Shown in pieces: positions 31,334 through 41,079 of a stretch of DNA of 64,000 nt. The translations under genes were made by a program, and so were the position numbers. This stretch comes from Desulfofundulus salinus (GTDB taxonomy: Bacteria; Bacillota; Desulfotomaculia; Desulfotomaculales; Desulfovirgulaceae). The stretch covers positions 1,537,916 through 1,601,915 of the forward strand of contig NZ_RBWE01000001.1 in NCBI RefSeq assembly GCF_003627965.1, in the 5' to 3' direction. Numbering within the stretch: the first letter of the stretch is position 1; each line of letters opens with the position of its first letter. The notes below the pieces were generated by a model. That model ran no database searches. It saw nothing but the letters and a program-made list of their open reading frames with translations, and was not told the origin of the DNA.

Positions 31334-32863
31334 TTGATGGACCCCAAACAGATCCTGGCCCCCATTAAGGAGCGGTGGCAGGCGCTGCCCCGGTCCCGGC
31401 AGGTTCTTTTCGCTGCCGCTGCGGCGGGACTGCTGACGACCGTAATTTACCTGGCCGTTCTTATCGCCCAACCTGCATACGCTCCCCTGTTCACCGGCCT
31501 GGAGCCAAAACAGGCGGGCAAAATTGCCGAAGAACTGAAAAACATGAAAATACCTTACCGGCTGGAAGACGAGGGCAAAACCATCGCCGTACCGGAAGGG
31601 CAGGTGTACAACACCAGAATTCAGCTGGCCAGCAAGGGGATGCTGGCCGATTCGGGGGCCGGGTTGGAGCTTTTTGACCGGCAAAAGTTCGGTGTCACCG
31701 ACTTTGAGCAGCAGGTTAACTACCAGCGGGCATTACAGGAGGAACTGCGCCGCACCATCACCAGCCTGGACGAGGTGGAACAGGCCCGGGTGCACCTGGT
31801 GCTGCCCCGGGAAAGCCTCTTTCTGGACAACCAGGTGGAACCTTCTGCCTCGATAGCCTTAAAACTCAAGGGTGAATTGAAGCCCGAACAGGTAAAGGGC
31901 ATTATGGATCTGGTGGTGGGCAGCGTCCAGGGAATGAAGCCGGAAAACGTACACATCATCGACATGGAGGGCAACGTTTTAAGCGACAACCTGGCCCTGG
32001 CCGACGAGCGGGCCAGGCTGGCCCGCCTGTCCATGGAGCAATACCAGGTGCGCCGGCAATATGAAAAAGAACTGGAGACCCGCATTCAGCAGATGCTGAC
32101 CAGAATCCTGGGACCGAACAAGGCAGTGGCCATGGTTACGGCCGACATGGATTTTGACCAGCGCCAGGTTACCACCACCACCGTCCAGCCGGGGCAAACT
32201 TTGAGCCAGCAAACCATTACCGAAAGCGGCTCGGGCACGGGTATCAGTGGGGTGCCGGGAACTCCAAGCTCTCAGCCAGGAAGTACCGTTCCCGCACTAA
32301 CAGGCGGCAATTCCCAGTACCAGAAGCAGCAGACCATCACCAACTATCAGCTGGGCAGTCAGCAGCAAACCCTGGTCGCCGCGCCGGGAACCCTGCGCCG
32401 GCTCTCGGTAGCCGTGGTTTTAAACGGCAACTACAGCGCACCCCAGCTGCAGCAGGTCCAGGACATGGTTTCGGCAGCGGTGGGCCTGCAGCAAAACCGG
32501 GGGGATCAGATTAATGTTTCGGCCATGCCCTTTGATACCTCTTACCTGGACCAGTTCCGGCAGGAAACGGCGCAACCCCCCACCATGCTGGCCAGCCTGA
32601 AAAAATACTGGCCCGTGGCGGCGGGAGCAGCCGGGTTGTTAATGGGCCTGCTTCTGTTGATCCTGTTTATCCGCCGCCGGCGGCGCCGTGCATATGAACT
32701 GGAAGCTGTGGAAGAGATGCCGGAAACTCCTGTAGTAACCGGGCATGTGCCCGCACCTGAAGAAACGCCTGCACAGCCCGGCAGGGCTCAGCAAATCAGG
32801 GACATAGCCCGGGAAAAACCGGCTCAGGTAGCCGAGATTTTAAAAGTGTGGCTCAAGGAGTAG
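31334..32863 (+). CDS. fliF: flagellar MS-ring protein FliF
   Basis: Forms the membrane ring that carries the rotor and export gate. The 509-residue protein has a first membrane helix (about 22-42), the periplasmic ring-building domains (PLFTGLEPKQAGKIAEELKN; ARVHLVLPRESLFLDNQVEP; DNLALADERARLARLSMEQY), and a second helix (about 425-445) followed by a run of arginines and a short C-terminal FliG-binding tail ending LKVWLKE. TTG start at 31334; ATG one codon later is equivalent. AAGGAG upstream. Confidence 0.95.
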   Translation: MMDPKQILAPIKERWQALPRSRQVLFAAAAAGLLTTVIYLAVLIAQPAYAPLFTGLEPKQAGKIAEELKNMKIPYRLEDEGKTIAVPEGQVYNTRIQLASKGMLADSGAGLELFDRQKFGVTDFEQQVNYQRALQEELRRTITSLDEVEQARVHLVLPRESLFLDNQVEPSASIALKLKGELKPEQVKGIMDLVVGSVQGMKPENVHIIDMEGNVLSDNLALADERARLARLSMEQYQVRRQYEKELETRIQQMLTRILGPNKAVAMVTADMDFDQRQVTTTTVQPGQTLSQQTITESGSGTGISGVPGTPSSQPGSTVPALTGGNSQYQKQQTITNYQLGSQQQTLVAAPGTLRRLSVAVVLNGNYSAPQLQQVQDMVSAAVGLQQNRGDQINVSAMPFDTSYLDQFRQETAQPPTMLASLKKYWPVAAGAAGLLMGLLLLILFIRRRRRRAYELEAVEEMPETPVVTGHVPAPEETPAQPGRAQQIRDIAREKPAQVAEILKVWLKE

Positions 32864-32870
32864 ATGCACC

Positions 32871-33872
32871 GTGGTTGGTAGACTGACCGGTTTACAAAAG
32901 GCGGCCATTGTCCTGATCGCCCTGGGTGCAGATCTGTCCGCCAGGGTATTGAAACATTTTCCCGATGATGAAATAGAAATGCTCACCCAGCAGATCTCCA
33001 TGCTGGAAAGCGTGCCCAAAGAAGTCCAGCAGGCGGTGCTGGAAGAGTTTTTAGAGTTGAGCAAAGCTCGGGAATACCTGATGCACGGCGGTTACAAGTA
33101 TGCCCGGGAAGTACTGGAAAAAGCCGTGGGTCCCCAACGGGCGGAGGAAATCCTTAACAAAGTGTCGGTAGCCATTCAGAAAGTTCCTTTCAGCAACCTG
33201 CGCCGGACCGACCCCAAACATTTGCTCAACTTCATCCGGGACGAACACCCCCAGACCATCGCCCTGATCATCACCCACCTGGTGCCGGAGCAGGCAGCAC
33301 TGATCCTTTCCTCCCTGCCTCCGGAAAAGCAGAGCGATGTCGCCCGGCGGATAGCGGTCATCGACCGCACACCCCCGGAGGTAGTAAAAGAAGTGGAAAA
33401 GGTTCTGGAAAGAAAGCTCTCGATGGTGGTTCAACAGGACCAGACGGCGGGTGGTGTAAAAACTCTGGTCAACATTTTAAACCGGGTGGACCGCAGCACT
33501 GAAAAAACCATCCTGGAAGAACTGGAGGTTTCCGATCCCGACCTGGCCGACGAGGTGCGCAAGATGATGTTTGTTTTCGAAGATATTGTCAAGCTCCACG
33601 ATACGGCCATACAGCGGGTTCTGCGGGAAGTGGATACTAAAGACCTGGCCAAGGCCATGCGGGGGGCCAACGAGGAAGTCAACGAGCGCATCTTCAAGAA
33701 CATGTCCCGCCGGGCGGCCGATATGCTGCGGGAGGAAATTCAGTTCATGGGGCCGGTGCGCCTGCGGGATGTGGAAGAGGCCCAGCAGCGCATAGTGCAG
33801 ATTATACGCCGTCTGGACGAAACGGGCGAAATTATCATCGCACGGGGTGGAGAGGATGCGATCATTATTTAA
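32871..33872 (+). CDS. fliG: flagellar motor switch protein FliG
   Basis: Rotor protein that contacts MotA and transmits torque. The 333-residue product has the N domain (LTGLQKAAIVLIALGADLSA), the middle domain with the EHPQ motif (LLNFIRDEHPQTIALIITHL) and the C-terminal torque helix (MMFVFEDIVKLHDTAIQRVL, MRGANEEVNERIFKNMSRRA). GTG start, with the ribosome site AAGGAG inside the fliF end. Full length. Confidence 0.95.
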   Translation: MVGRLTGLQKAAIVLIALGADLSARVLKHFPDDEIEMLTQQISMLESVPKEVQQAVLEEFLELSKAREYLMHGGYKYAREVLEKAVGPQRAEEILNKVSVAIQKVPFSNLRRTDPKHLLNFIRDEHPQTIALIITHLVPEQAALILSSLPPEKQSDVARRIAVIDRTPPEVVKEVEKVLERKLSMVVQQDQTAGGVKTLVNILNRVDRSTEKTILEELEVSDPDLADEVRKMMFVFEDIVKLHDTAIQRVLREVDTKDLAKAMRGANEEVNERIFKNMSRRAADMLREEIQFMGPVRLRDVEEAQQRIVQIIRRLDETGEIIIARGGEDAIII

Positions 33873-34668
33873 AATCATCCGGGGCGGCGTATCCTGCAAC
33901 GAGGAGCCGGTTTTCGTAACCCTGCGCTATGATTTCCCCGTACTGCCTATAAAGACGGATGAACCCCAGGAGGGAAACGGGAATGGCCGGGTAAAAACGG
34001 TTTCCCTCGAAGAAGCCAGAGGTAAAAGTGAAGAAATCCTGGCTGCGGCTCAAAGGGAAGCCGCAGCCATACTGGAAAAGGCACGGCACGAAGCGGAGGC
34101 GCTGGCCCGGGAAACGGCCGCCAGAGCCCGGGAAGAAGGGCTGCAGGAAGGGTGGGAAGAAGGCTACCGGGAAGGTTACCGCAAAGCCGTGGAAGATGCT
34201 GCGGCCGGGGCTCAGGCCTTGAGGGAAGAAGCCCGCCAGGTACTGCAGCAGGCCGAAGAAATCCGCCGCGCAACCCTGGAAGCTCTGGAGGGAGAAGTGG
34301 TGGCCCTGGCCCGGGAAATGGCGGAAAAAATTGTGGCCGCCCAGTTGACCATCGACCCCACCATAGTGCTGAATATAGTGAGGGAAGCTCTGGAAGCGGC
34401 CCGGATACGGGAACAGGTGGTTATTTATGTAAACCCGGAGCAGAAGAAATTGATGGAAGAAAGACGGGAGGAAATACTCCTTATCCTGCCCCCCGGAACG
34501 GTCCTGAATATTATAGGCGATCCGGCAATAGAACCGGGTGGATGCCGCATCGAAACGGCCGACGGCAGGGTGGACGCCACCCTTGATGCCCGCTGGCAAG
34601 CCCTGGAGGAAGTGCTGAGGGAAGCAGGGCTGCAGGTCGCCGGGCAAGGGAGGGTGGATCCATCATAG
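33856..34668 (+). CDS. fliH: flagellar export ATPase regulator FliH
   Basis: Stator-like partner of the FliI ATPase. The 270-residue product has a long charged, heptad-rich middle (EEILAAAQREAAAILEKARH; EEGLQEGWEEGYREGYRKAV with the GxxxG-type pattern of FliH) and a C-terminal domain with GGCRIETADGRVDATLDARW, the FliH/V-ATPase E motif. ATG at 33856 overlaps the fliG end by 17 bases; a GTG three codons earlier is possible. Confidence 0.9.
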   Translation: MRSLFKIIRGGVSCNEEPVFVTLRYDFPVLPIKTDEPQEGNGNGRVKTVSLEEARGKSEEILAAAQREAAAILEKARHEAEALARETAARAREEGLQEGWEEGYREGYRKAVEDAAAGAQALREEARQVLQQAEEIRRATLEALEGEVVALAREMAEKIVAAQLTIDPTIVLNIVREALEAARIREQVVIYVNPEQKKLMEERREEILLILPPGTVLNIIGDPAIEPGGCRIETADGRVDATLDARWQALEEVLREAGLQVAGQGRVDPS

Positions 34669-34705
34669 TTTCTGAAGGCTGGATTGGAAAGTGGGGATAA
34701 CGCAG

Positions 34706-36022
34706 ATGGCTTTACCTCAAATCGACCTGGAACGCTGGCGCCAGCGGGTGCGGGCGGCCAAACTGCTGCGCCCCACCGGGCAGGTGGTACGGGTCATCGG
34801 CCTGACCGTGGAGGTGCGGGGCATTGCCGCCCGCATCGGTGAAATCTGCGACATCCACGTGCCCGGTGAAGCACCGGTGGTGGCTGAAGTGGTGGGTTTC
34901 CGGGAAGATGTCACCCTGCTCATGCCCCTGGGGGAACTGCGGGGCATTTTCCCCGGCTGCAGCGTGGTACCCCGGGGCCGGGGCCTGTCGGTGGCGGTGG
35001 GAGAACACCTCCTGGGGCGGGTGTTGGACGGGCTGGGCCGGCCCATGGACGGCCGGGAGCTCATTGCTCCGGACCAGTGTTACGTACCGGTGGACAACTC
35101 CCCGCCCAACCCCCTGTCCAGACAGCCTATCACGCAGATATTTTCCACCGGGGTACGGGCCATCGATGCCTTTCTCACCTGCGGGCGGGGACAGCGCCTG
35201 GGCATTTTTGCCGGCAGCGGGGTGGGCAAGAGCACGCTCCTGGGCATGGTGGCCCGGTACAGCAGTGCCGATGTAAATGTGATCGCCCTGGTGGGGGAAC
35301 GGGGCCGGGAGGTGCGGGACTTCATTGAAGGGGACCTGGGTCCTGAAGGCCTGGCCCGTTCGGTGGTGGTGGCCGCTACCTCGGACCGCCCGGCGCTGGT
35401 GCGGGTAAAGGCCGCCTTTCTGGCCAGCGCCATTGCCGAATATTTCCGCGACCGGGGTAAAGACGTGCTGCTTCTCATGGACTCGGTCACCCGTTTTGCC
35501 ATGGCCCAGCGGGAGGTGGGCCTGGCCATCGGCGAACCTCCGGCCACCCGCGGTTATACCCCTTCGGTTTTTGCCCTGTTGCCCCGGCTGCTGGAACGTT
35601 CGGGGATGGGGGCCACGGGTTCCATCACCGCCTTTTATACCGTGCTGGTGGAAGGGGACGACATGAACGAACCCATTACCGATGCGGTGCGGGGCATTCT
35701 GGACGGGCATATAGTCCTGTCCCGGGAAATGGCGGCCCAGAACCACTACCCGGCCATTGACATATTGCAGAGCGTCAGCCGGGTGATGCCGGAAATAGTG
35801 GATCGGGAACACCTGGCCCGGGCCGGCAGGCTGCGGGATCTGCTGGCCACCTACCGCCAGTCGGAAGATTTAATCAACATCGGCGCTTACGCAGCCGGGT
35901 CCAACCCCCAGATTGACGCCGCGGTAAAGGCCTATCCCCGTATTGTACAGTTTTTACGCCAGAACATGCACGAGTACAGCAGCTTTGAGGAAACGATGAA
36001 GACCTTACCGGATCCCGGGTAA
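34706..36022 (+). CDS. fliI: flagellum-specific export ATPase FliI
   Basis: ATPase that energises unloading of export substrates. The 438-residue product has Walker [16 protein letters not shown], Walker B-type [20 protein letters not shown], and the conserved [15 protein letters not shown]; the N-terminal beta-barrel domain is present. ATG at 34706 has GTGGGGA eight bases upstream; an in-frame GTG at 34691 is a poorer choice. Next to fliH and fliJ as usual. Confidence 0.95.
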   Translation: MALPQIDLERWRQRVRAAKLLRPTGQVVRVIGLTVEVRGIAARIGEICDIHVPGEAPVVAEVVGFREDVTLLMPLGELRGIFPGCSVVPRGRGLSVAVGEHLLGRVLDGLGRPMDGRELIAPDQCYVPVDNSPPNPLSRQPITQIFSTGVRAIDAFLTCGRGQRLGIFAGSGVGKSTLLGMVARYSSADVNVIALVGERGREVRDFIEGDLGPEGLARSVVVAATSDRPALVRVKAAFLASAIAEYFRDRGKDVLLLMDSVTRFAMAQREVGLAIGEPPATRGYTPSVFALLPRLLERSGMGATGSITAFYTVLVEGDDMNEPITDAVRGILDGHIVLSREMAAQNHYPAIDILQSVSRVMPEIVDREHLARAGRLRDLLATYRQSEDLINIGAYAAGSNPQIDAAVKAYPRIVQFLRQNMHEYSSFEETMKTLPDPG

Positions 36023-36102
36023 ACGATTGGCCTGTCCGGCGATGGAATAACCGCCGCAAGAGCGCAGTTTGTTACACACCTGAAGCTTAAGGGGTGTCTG
36101 GC

Positions 36103-36540
36103 ATGCGCAAATTTCATTTTCGCCTGGAACCCGTACTGCAGTTCAGGGAACAGAAGGAAGAGCAGGCCATCCTGGCCCACTCCCGGGCACAGCGGGAATA
36201 CCTGGACCGGGTGGAAGAGCTGAACAGGACAACCTCCCTGCTGGAAGAAAGTTTTGCCGGTTGTAACGAGGGACCAATGCGGCCAGAGAACGAATTTCAC
36301 CTGCTGCTCTGGCGGGAGCGGCTTATAAATGACCGGAACCGCCGTCAGGAAGCGGTGGCCATGGCCAATGAGAAGCTGATGCGCTGCCGGATGGAAGCCT
36401 TTGAGGCCCGGCGCCAGAGGATGATTCTGCAGAGGCTGAAGGAAAAGCAGCTCCAGGCCCACATCCTGCAGACAAACCGGGCCGAGCAAAAGGAAACGGA
36501 TGAACAGGGGCTCAGGCTCTTCTGGTGCCGCCGGAATTAA
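36103..36540 (+). CDS. fliJ: flagellar export protein FliJ
   Basis: Coiled-coil stalk protein of the export ATPase and a chaperone escort. The 145-residue product starts MRKFHFRLEPVLQFREQKEE and is a continuous long helix pair (QREYLDRVEELNRTTSLLEE; EAFEARRQRMILQRLKEKQL), as in FliJ. ATG with AAGGGG at good spacing; a GTG nine bases earlier overlaps that site. Between fliI and fliK as usual. Confidence 0.88.
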   Translation: MRKFHFRLEPVLQFREQKEEQAILAHSRAQREYLDRVEELNRTTSLLEESFAGCNEGPMRPENEFHLLLWRERLINDRNRRQEAVAMANEKLMRCRMEAFEARRQRMILQRLKEKQLQAHILQTNRAEQKETDEQGLRLFWCRRN

Positions 36541-36684
36541 GCAGTAAACTGCCCGCGGGATCATTTGACCCGGCAGGCGGAAAGCAGGATACTGCCGGAC
36601 AGGTGCTGCAGTATTTGAGCTACCCGGGGGAGGTGATGGCAAAAAACAAGGAGGAAGATTTTAGAAAAAGGAGGTGGAACGTTC

Positions 36685-38331
36685 ATGGAAATTAATTTTG
36701 TCTCCCCGGTGTCGGAACGACCATTTTCTCCAGGCGGCATTACAGCCGGCGCATCCGGTTCCAGCACGTTTCTTTCTTTATTAATACAGCTGCTGGGCAT
36801 AACCGGGGAAGGTACAGCCGCTGCAAACGCAACTGGTGGGGATTTAAACACCGGTACGGAAACCGGCGGCAACCAGGGGCCAGATGCCGGCTCTTTTCAG
36901 GAGCCTTTTACCGGTCTCATTTCCCTGTTGCCGTCTCACGGCAGTATTTTCGACGAACCACCCACACCTGTATTGAACAACTCCGGGAAGGCGGCAGGAG
37001 AGAACACCGGGAAACACGGGACCGGGATGTCCGGTGATTGGACAGCCCTCCTGGCGGCAATCCCGGGCCTTGATGCGGCAGAGCTTCTCCATTATCTGCT
37101 GCGGAACGGGATAGATGAAACAGCCCGCGCAGCCGGTCACGGTGAGTTTGGTTTCCCGTTTACCCCGGCAGGCCAAACCGGCCCGGAAGCGGGACCGATG
37201 GTCCTGAACCGCTTGAGAACATTAATCCTGCAGCACCTGCAGGAAAATGGAGCGGGGGGTATTCAGGGTGCAGGTACAGCCTTCCCGCAAGGAAATACTG
37301 CCGCTGGGGAAAGTAGCGCTTTACCCGGTGTGCCTCCCTCCGGTCCAGAAGACATGTTAAAATCTTCCACGCCGGAAACATCCCAAATATGGCCGCATGC
37401 AACGGCCGCTGGTATCCCGCACACGAAAGCAGTGGAGGCCGGCCGACCGGAAACATTACTGTTCCGGCTGCAGCAGGAATGGACCGGCGTTTCCCCGGGA
37501 GTGGCAGGGCCGGAGAACGGAGGCTACAAAAACCCCGGTCCAGGTGAAGAGTTTGCCGGAACCGTGGCCCGGAAGTCGCCGCTGGAGAAAAGCCCGCCCT
37601 TACATGCGCTTGGGAGCCGGGGAGTTACCGGTGATCCGGTACCGGTTGAGGCTGCAGAGAAAAGTAGTGGCCCGGTGAACGTGGCAGTGCCGGGCAAAGC
37701 CCGGATACTTGAAATACCTCCAAATATGCTGACCCGGGAGACTACACAAAATATGACATCTTTTGCCATGATTCGCAGTAACGAAGGCAGGGATATCCCT
37801 CCGGGCAACAACCCTGTACAATATCTGTTGGACAATCCCGGCGGGGGAGAAATAACCGGTGCTTCCAGGGACCCTTCAGCTCCGATAATCCACCGGGAAA
37901 GCGTCAACCTGATCCAGATGCCCGGCTTGATCTCACGGGTGCTACAGCAGGCCGTGGCACGGCATATCGAGGGGCAGACCCACCTCTGGTTCAAGCTTGA
38001 GCCGGAGCACCTGGGTGAGGTAATGATCCGCCTGATCTACCGGCACGGGGATGTAAGCGCCCACTTCCTCGCCAGTAATCCCGCCGCCGGGGACGCCATT
38101 GAAAGTGCTCTGCCCCAGCTGCGCGAGGCCCTGGCCGCCCAGAATCTACACCTCCACAGCGCTTCGGTATCAGTAGGACATGAGGGCGGTCTCCCGCCCC
38201 GGAGTGATTACCAGCAACCGGGATACCATTACGGGCGGCAGCACAGCGGTTCCGGCGAAAGACCGGGCGGCAGTACCGGGCAAGAACCGCCGGCACATCC
38301 ATTGCCGGGTGGTATCAACCTTTTCGTTTAA
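36685..38331 (+). CDS. fliK: flagellar hook-length control protein FliK
   Basis: Secreted ruler that stops hook growth and switches export. The 548-residue product has a long low-complexity N-terminal region (about 1-400, Gly/Pro/Thr-rich) and a conserved C-terminal FliK domain (about 415-500: HLWFKLEPEHLGEVMIRLIY; HFLASNPAAGDAIESALPQL; REALAAQNLHLHSASVSVG). The tail after that is Gly/Gln-rich. ATG behind AAAAAGGAGGTGG. Normal gene order (fliJ-fliK-flgD). Confidence 0.9.
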   Translation: MEINFVSPVSERPFSPGGITAGASGSSTFLSLLIQLLGITGEGTAAANATGGDLNTGTETGGNQGPDAGSFQEPFTGLISLLPSHGSIFDEPPTPVLNNSGKAAGENTGKHGTGMSGDWTALLAAIPGLDAAELLHYLLRNGIDETARAAGHGEFGFPFTPAGQTGPEAGPMVLNRLRTLILQHLQENGAGGIQGAGTAFPQGNTAAGESSALPGVPPSGPEDMLKSSTPETSQIWPHATAAGIPHTKAVEAGRPETLLFRLQQEWTGVSPGVAGPENGGYKNPGPGEEFAGTVARKSPLEKSPPLHALGSRGVTGDPVPVEAAEKSSGPVNVAVPGKARILEIPPNMLTRETTQNMTSFAMIRSNEGRDIPPGNNPVQYLLDNPGGGEITGASRDPSAPIIHRESVNLIQMPGLISRVLQQAVARHIEGQTHLWFKLEPEHLGEVMIRLIYRHGDVSAHFLASNPAAGDAIESALPQLREALAAQNLHLHSASVSVGHEGGLPPRSDYQQPGYHYGRQHSGSGERPGGSTGQEPPAHPLPGGINLFV

Positions 38332-38346
38332 AGGTGGGATGTACAG

Positions 38347-38751
38347 ATGGAAGTAAATTCAGCAAGCAGTATCTACTACAATCCGCAGGACAAATTTCAA
38401 CCGGCCAAAAAGGAACTGGACAAGGACGCCTTTTTACAAATTCTGGTTGCCCAACTGCGCTACCAGAACCCCATGAGTCCCGTGGACCAGGACCAGTTCA
38501 TGACCCAGATTACGCAAATTACCGCTCTGGAGCAGATCATGAACCTCAACAAGAACATGGAGGTGTTGCTGCGGACACAGAAGCTCTCGCTGACTGCCAA
38601 TCTGGTCGGCAAGCAGGTGACGGCGGTGGGGGAGGACGGCCGGGACGTTGAGGGAACGGTGGAAAAGCTCATTATTAACGAAAACGGCATCAAACTGGTG
38701 ATCAACGGCAATCTCTATGACTATGATGCGGTAAAGGAGATCCGGAGTTAA
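38347..38751 (+). CDS. flgD: flagellar hook assembly (cap) protein FlgD
   Basis: Scaffold for hook polymerisation. The 134-residue product has the N-terminal FlgD signature (LDKDAFLQILVAQLRYQNPM, SPVDQDQFMTQITQITALEQ) and a short C-terminal part (ENGIKLVINGNLYDYDAVKE). Like the short FlgD of Bacillus, it lacks the Tudor/FnIII-like domain of enteric FlgD. Its stop abuts the next ATG, so the two are co-translated. Confidence 0.92.
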   Translation: MEVNSASSIYYNPQDKFQPAKKELDKDAFLQILVAQLRYQNPMSPVDQDQFMTQITQITALEQIMNLNKNMEVLLRTQKLSLTANLVGKQVTAVGEDGRDVEGTVEKLIINENGIKLVINGNLYDYDAVKEIRS

Positions 38752-39144
38752 ATGGATGTCAAGATTCAAGGACTTTTGCCTGCACCGCTAGCTCTCCCGG
38801 TTTCCCGGGAAGGCCGTCCTGAAAAGCAAGACAAGGCATCCCAAACGGGCTCTTTCAGGGAAGTGCTGCGCCGGGAAATGGACGGGGGCCGGCTGAAACT
38901 GTCGGCCCATGCCGAAAAACGCCTGCGGGAGCGCAACATCACCCTGAATGAAGCCGACATGGAAAAAATCAGCCGGGCGGTGAGCCTGGCCGCCAGCAAG
39001 GGGGTGAAGAATTCACTGGTTATATACCACGACCTGGCACTGGTAACCAGTGTACAGAACCGTACGGTAGTAACGGCCCTGGATCGCCATTCCGAATCCG
39101 GACGCGTTTTCACCAACATTGACGGAGCCATAATTGTCGAGTAA
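38752..39144 (+). CDS. flagellar operon protein (TIGR02530 family)
   Basis: A 130-residue protein found in Gram-positive flagellar operons between flgD and the hook gene. Seen: KLSAHAEKRLRERNITLNEA, DMEKISRAVSLAASKGVKNS and SVQNRTVVTALDRHSESGRV, then VFTNIDGAIIV, which matches this family. Its role is unknown, presumably in hook assembly. N-terminal 35 residues are variable. Confidence 0.85.
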   Translation: MDVKIQGLLPAPLALPVSREGRPEKQDKASQTGSFREVLRREMDGGRLKLSAHAEKRLRERNITLNEADMEKISRAVSLAASKGVKNSLVIYHDLALVTSVQNRTVVTALDRHSESGRVFTNIDGAIIVE

Positions 39145-39275
39145 CGGCCGGACCGCAAGGAGGCCGCGCAGCCGCTGAACGACGGAGGCGGCGCTGAATG
39201 GAAGTCAGTCGTCGGAAGTCGGGAGTCGGAAAAGTGGTTGGAATAGCCGTAGATATACGTGAGGTGAGAAGAAAA

Positions 39276-40103
39276 GTGATCCAGTCCATCTATACCAGCC
39301 TGGCCGGTATGCTCAGCCACCGCACGCGCATGGACGTTCTGGCCAACAACATCGCCAACATAAACACCCCGGGGTACAAAGCGGCCCAGGCCAGTTTTCA
39401 GGATACCCTTTACCAAACCATACGCGCCGGCACGGCCCGGAGCAATCCTTCCCAGGTGGGAACGGGGGTTACGCTGGCCGCTGTGCTCAACAACTTCAAC
39501 CAGGGGTCGCTTGTGCCGACCGGCCGGTCGCTGGACCTGGCCATTAACGGGAACGGTTTTTTCGGCGTATTAAAGGAAACCGATGCGGGGGAGGAACTTT
39601 ACTATACCAGGGAAGGTTCCTTTTATATGGATAAGGATGGTTACCTGGTGAATTCCAACGGCCTGAGGCTGGTGGACGACAGCGGTAGCGCCATCCAGCT
39701 TCAACCGAGGAGCGGCAAACCCATCAGCTCCATAAGCGTTACGCAACTGGGTGAAGTTGTGATAACTTACGGTGATGGCACCACTTCCAGCGACAAGCCC
39801 AGGATCGGCCTGTTCGATTTTCCCAATCCCAACGGACTTACGAAGATAGGAAACAACCTGTACAGCGACAACAACGCGGCACAGGCCGGCGCTGCAGACA
39901 ACCCGGCAGGGACGAAAATTGACGGCAGACCGGGGGAAAACGGTATGGGCACCATTGAGTCGGGCTGCCTGGAGAGCTCCAATGTGGACCTGGCCACGGA
40001 ACTGGGCAACCTGATCGTCACCCAGCGCGGTTACGAAGCCAACGCCAGGGTCTTCACCACCTCCGACGAGGTGCTCCGGGAAACCATTGAGCTGAAGCGT
40101 TAA
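39276..40103 (+). CDS. flagellar hook/rod protein, FlgE/FlgG family (copy 1)
   Basis: An axial protein of 275 residues with the rod/hook N-terminus (IYTSLAGMLSHRTRMDVLAN, NIANINTPGYKAAQASFQDT), a TGRSLDLAINGNGFFGV core and the C-terminal SSNVDLATELGNLIVTQRGY. The GTG at 39276 is chosen because the family starts with this segment; the frame is open to 39198 but that part reads as a short tandem-like repeat. It is followed by a second hook-type gene. Which of the two forms the hook is uncertain; this may be a FlgG-like or junction protein. Confidence 0.82.
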   Translation: MIQSIYTSLAGMLSHRTRMDVLANNIANINTPGYKAAQASFQDTLYQTIRAGTARSNPSQVGTGVTLAAVLNNFNQGSLVPTGRSLDLAINGNGFFGVLKETDAGEELYYTREGSFYMDKDGYLVNSNGLRLVDDSGSAIQLQPRSGKPISSISVTQLGEVVITYGDGTTSSDKPRIGLFDFPNPNGLTKIGNNLYSDNNAAQAGAADNPAGTKIDGRPGENGMGTIESGCLESSNVDLATELGNLIVTQRGYEANARVFTTSDEVLRETIELKR

Positions 40104-40263
40104 GATTCAACCGGGATTTCGTCAGATGCTGTATGATGGTTCGTCCTGCGATGGTTAATGAGAACAGGCCAGTTCGCAAGGATGGTAAAACAGCTACCCT
40201 TTTTCCATCAACCTCTGCTTTGTAACTAAAAGAGGGCTACCTATAAAACCGGAGGGATTAAAA

Positions 40264-41079
40264 ATGATCCGCTCTCTTTTCGCCGGCGTCGCCGGCATGA
40301 AAAACCACCAGATCCGCATGGACGTCATCGGCAACAATATATCCAACGTGAATACCGTGGGCTTTAAAAGCGGCCGGGCCAACTTTCAAGACATGCTCTA
40401 CCAGACGCTGAAAAGCGCCGGCACATCAACCAACCCGGCCCAGGTTGGCCTGGGCGTCTCCCTGGCCGGCATCAGCAACAACATGAGCCCCGGCGGCCTG
40501 CAGTCCACCGGCCGCACCCTGGATCTGGCCATCAACGGTGAGGGTTTCTTCGTTGTTGTGGATCCAAATAATAACGAGGAATTTTACACAAGAGAGGGGG
40601 TGTTTTATATAGACCAAGAAGGTTACATTGTTAACGCAAACGGATACAGACTGCAAGGCATGTCTAGCAATAATATCAAAGGAGATATACAAATAAGTTT
40701 AGATTCAAATAGAGTAGTAGCCAGCTTAAATATTAGTAACGATGGAAAAATTACCGGTAAATTCACTGACGGGACAGATCTTGTCTTCGCAAATAGTTGT
40801 GATCAGATTTACTTAACAAACTTCCCTAACCAGGATGGCCTGCAAAGAACAGGCAAAAACTTGTTTAAAAAAAGCGTTAGTAGCGGTGATCCGATTGATG
40901 GTACTCCCGGTTCCGCCGGTTACGGCACCATCGAGTCCGGCTACCTGGAGATGTCCAACGTGGATCTGACCGACGAGTTCACCAACATGATCACCACCCA
41001 GCGCGGCTACCAGGCCAGCGCCCGGATTATTACCGTTTCCGATACCATGCTGGAGGAACTGATCAACCTGAAACGGTAG
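40264..41079 (+). CDS. flgE: flagellar hook protein FlgE (copy 2, mosaic)
   Basis: Best hook-protein candidate: 271 residues beginning MIRSLFAGVAGMKNHQIRMD, with VIGNNISNVNTVGFKSGRAN, TGRTLDLAINGEGFFVVVD and ending SNVDLTDEFTNMITTQRGYQ and ELINLKR, as in short Firmicute FlgE. The two ends are GC-rich like the neighbours, but the middle (about 40560-40880) is clearly A+T-rich: 17 G/C in the 60 bases from 40681 against 35 in the 60 from 40921. This suggests replacement of the exposed central domain by recombination. GGAGG-type site before the ATG. Confidence 0.82.
   Translation: MIRSLFAGVAGMKNHQIRMDVIGNNISNVNTVGFKSGRANFQDMLYQTLKSAGTSTNPAQVGLGVSLAGISNNMSPGGLQSTGRTLDLAINGEGFFVVVDPNNNEEFYTREGVFYIDQEGYIVNANGYRLQGMSSNNIKGDIQISLDSNRVVASLNISNDGKITGKFTDGTDLVFANSCDQIYLTNFPNQDGLQRTGKNLFKKSVSSGDPIDGTPGSAGYGTIESGYLEMSNVDLTDEFTNMITTQRGYQASARIITVSDTMLEELINLKR

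Noticed and set aside
36519..36705. Small ORF between fliJ and fliK ending KKEEDF-like, with a ribosome site before an internal ATG at 36636
   Set aside because: Its codons overlap the fliJ end and the fliK ribosome site, and no family match is seen; probably leader sequence.
39198..39275. N-terminal extension of the first hook-type gene
   Set aside because: It reads through a GTCGGAAGTCGGGAGTCGG-like run and lies before the conserved axial-protein start.
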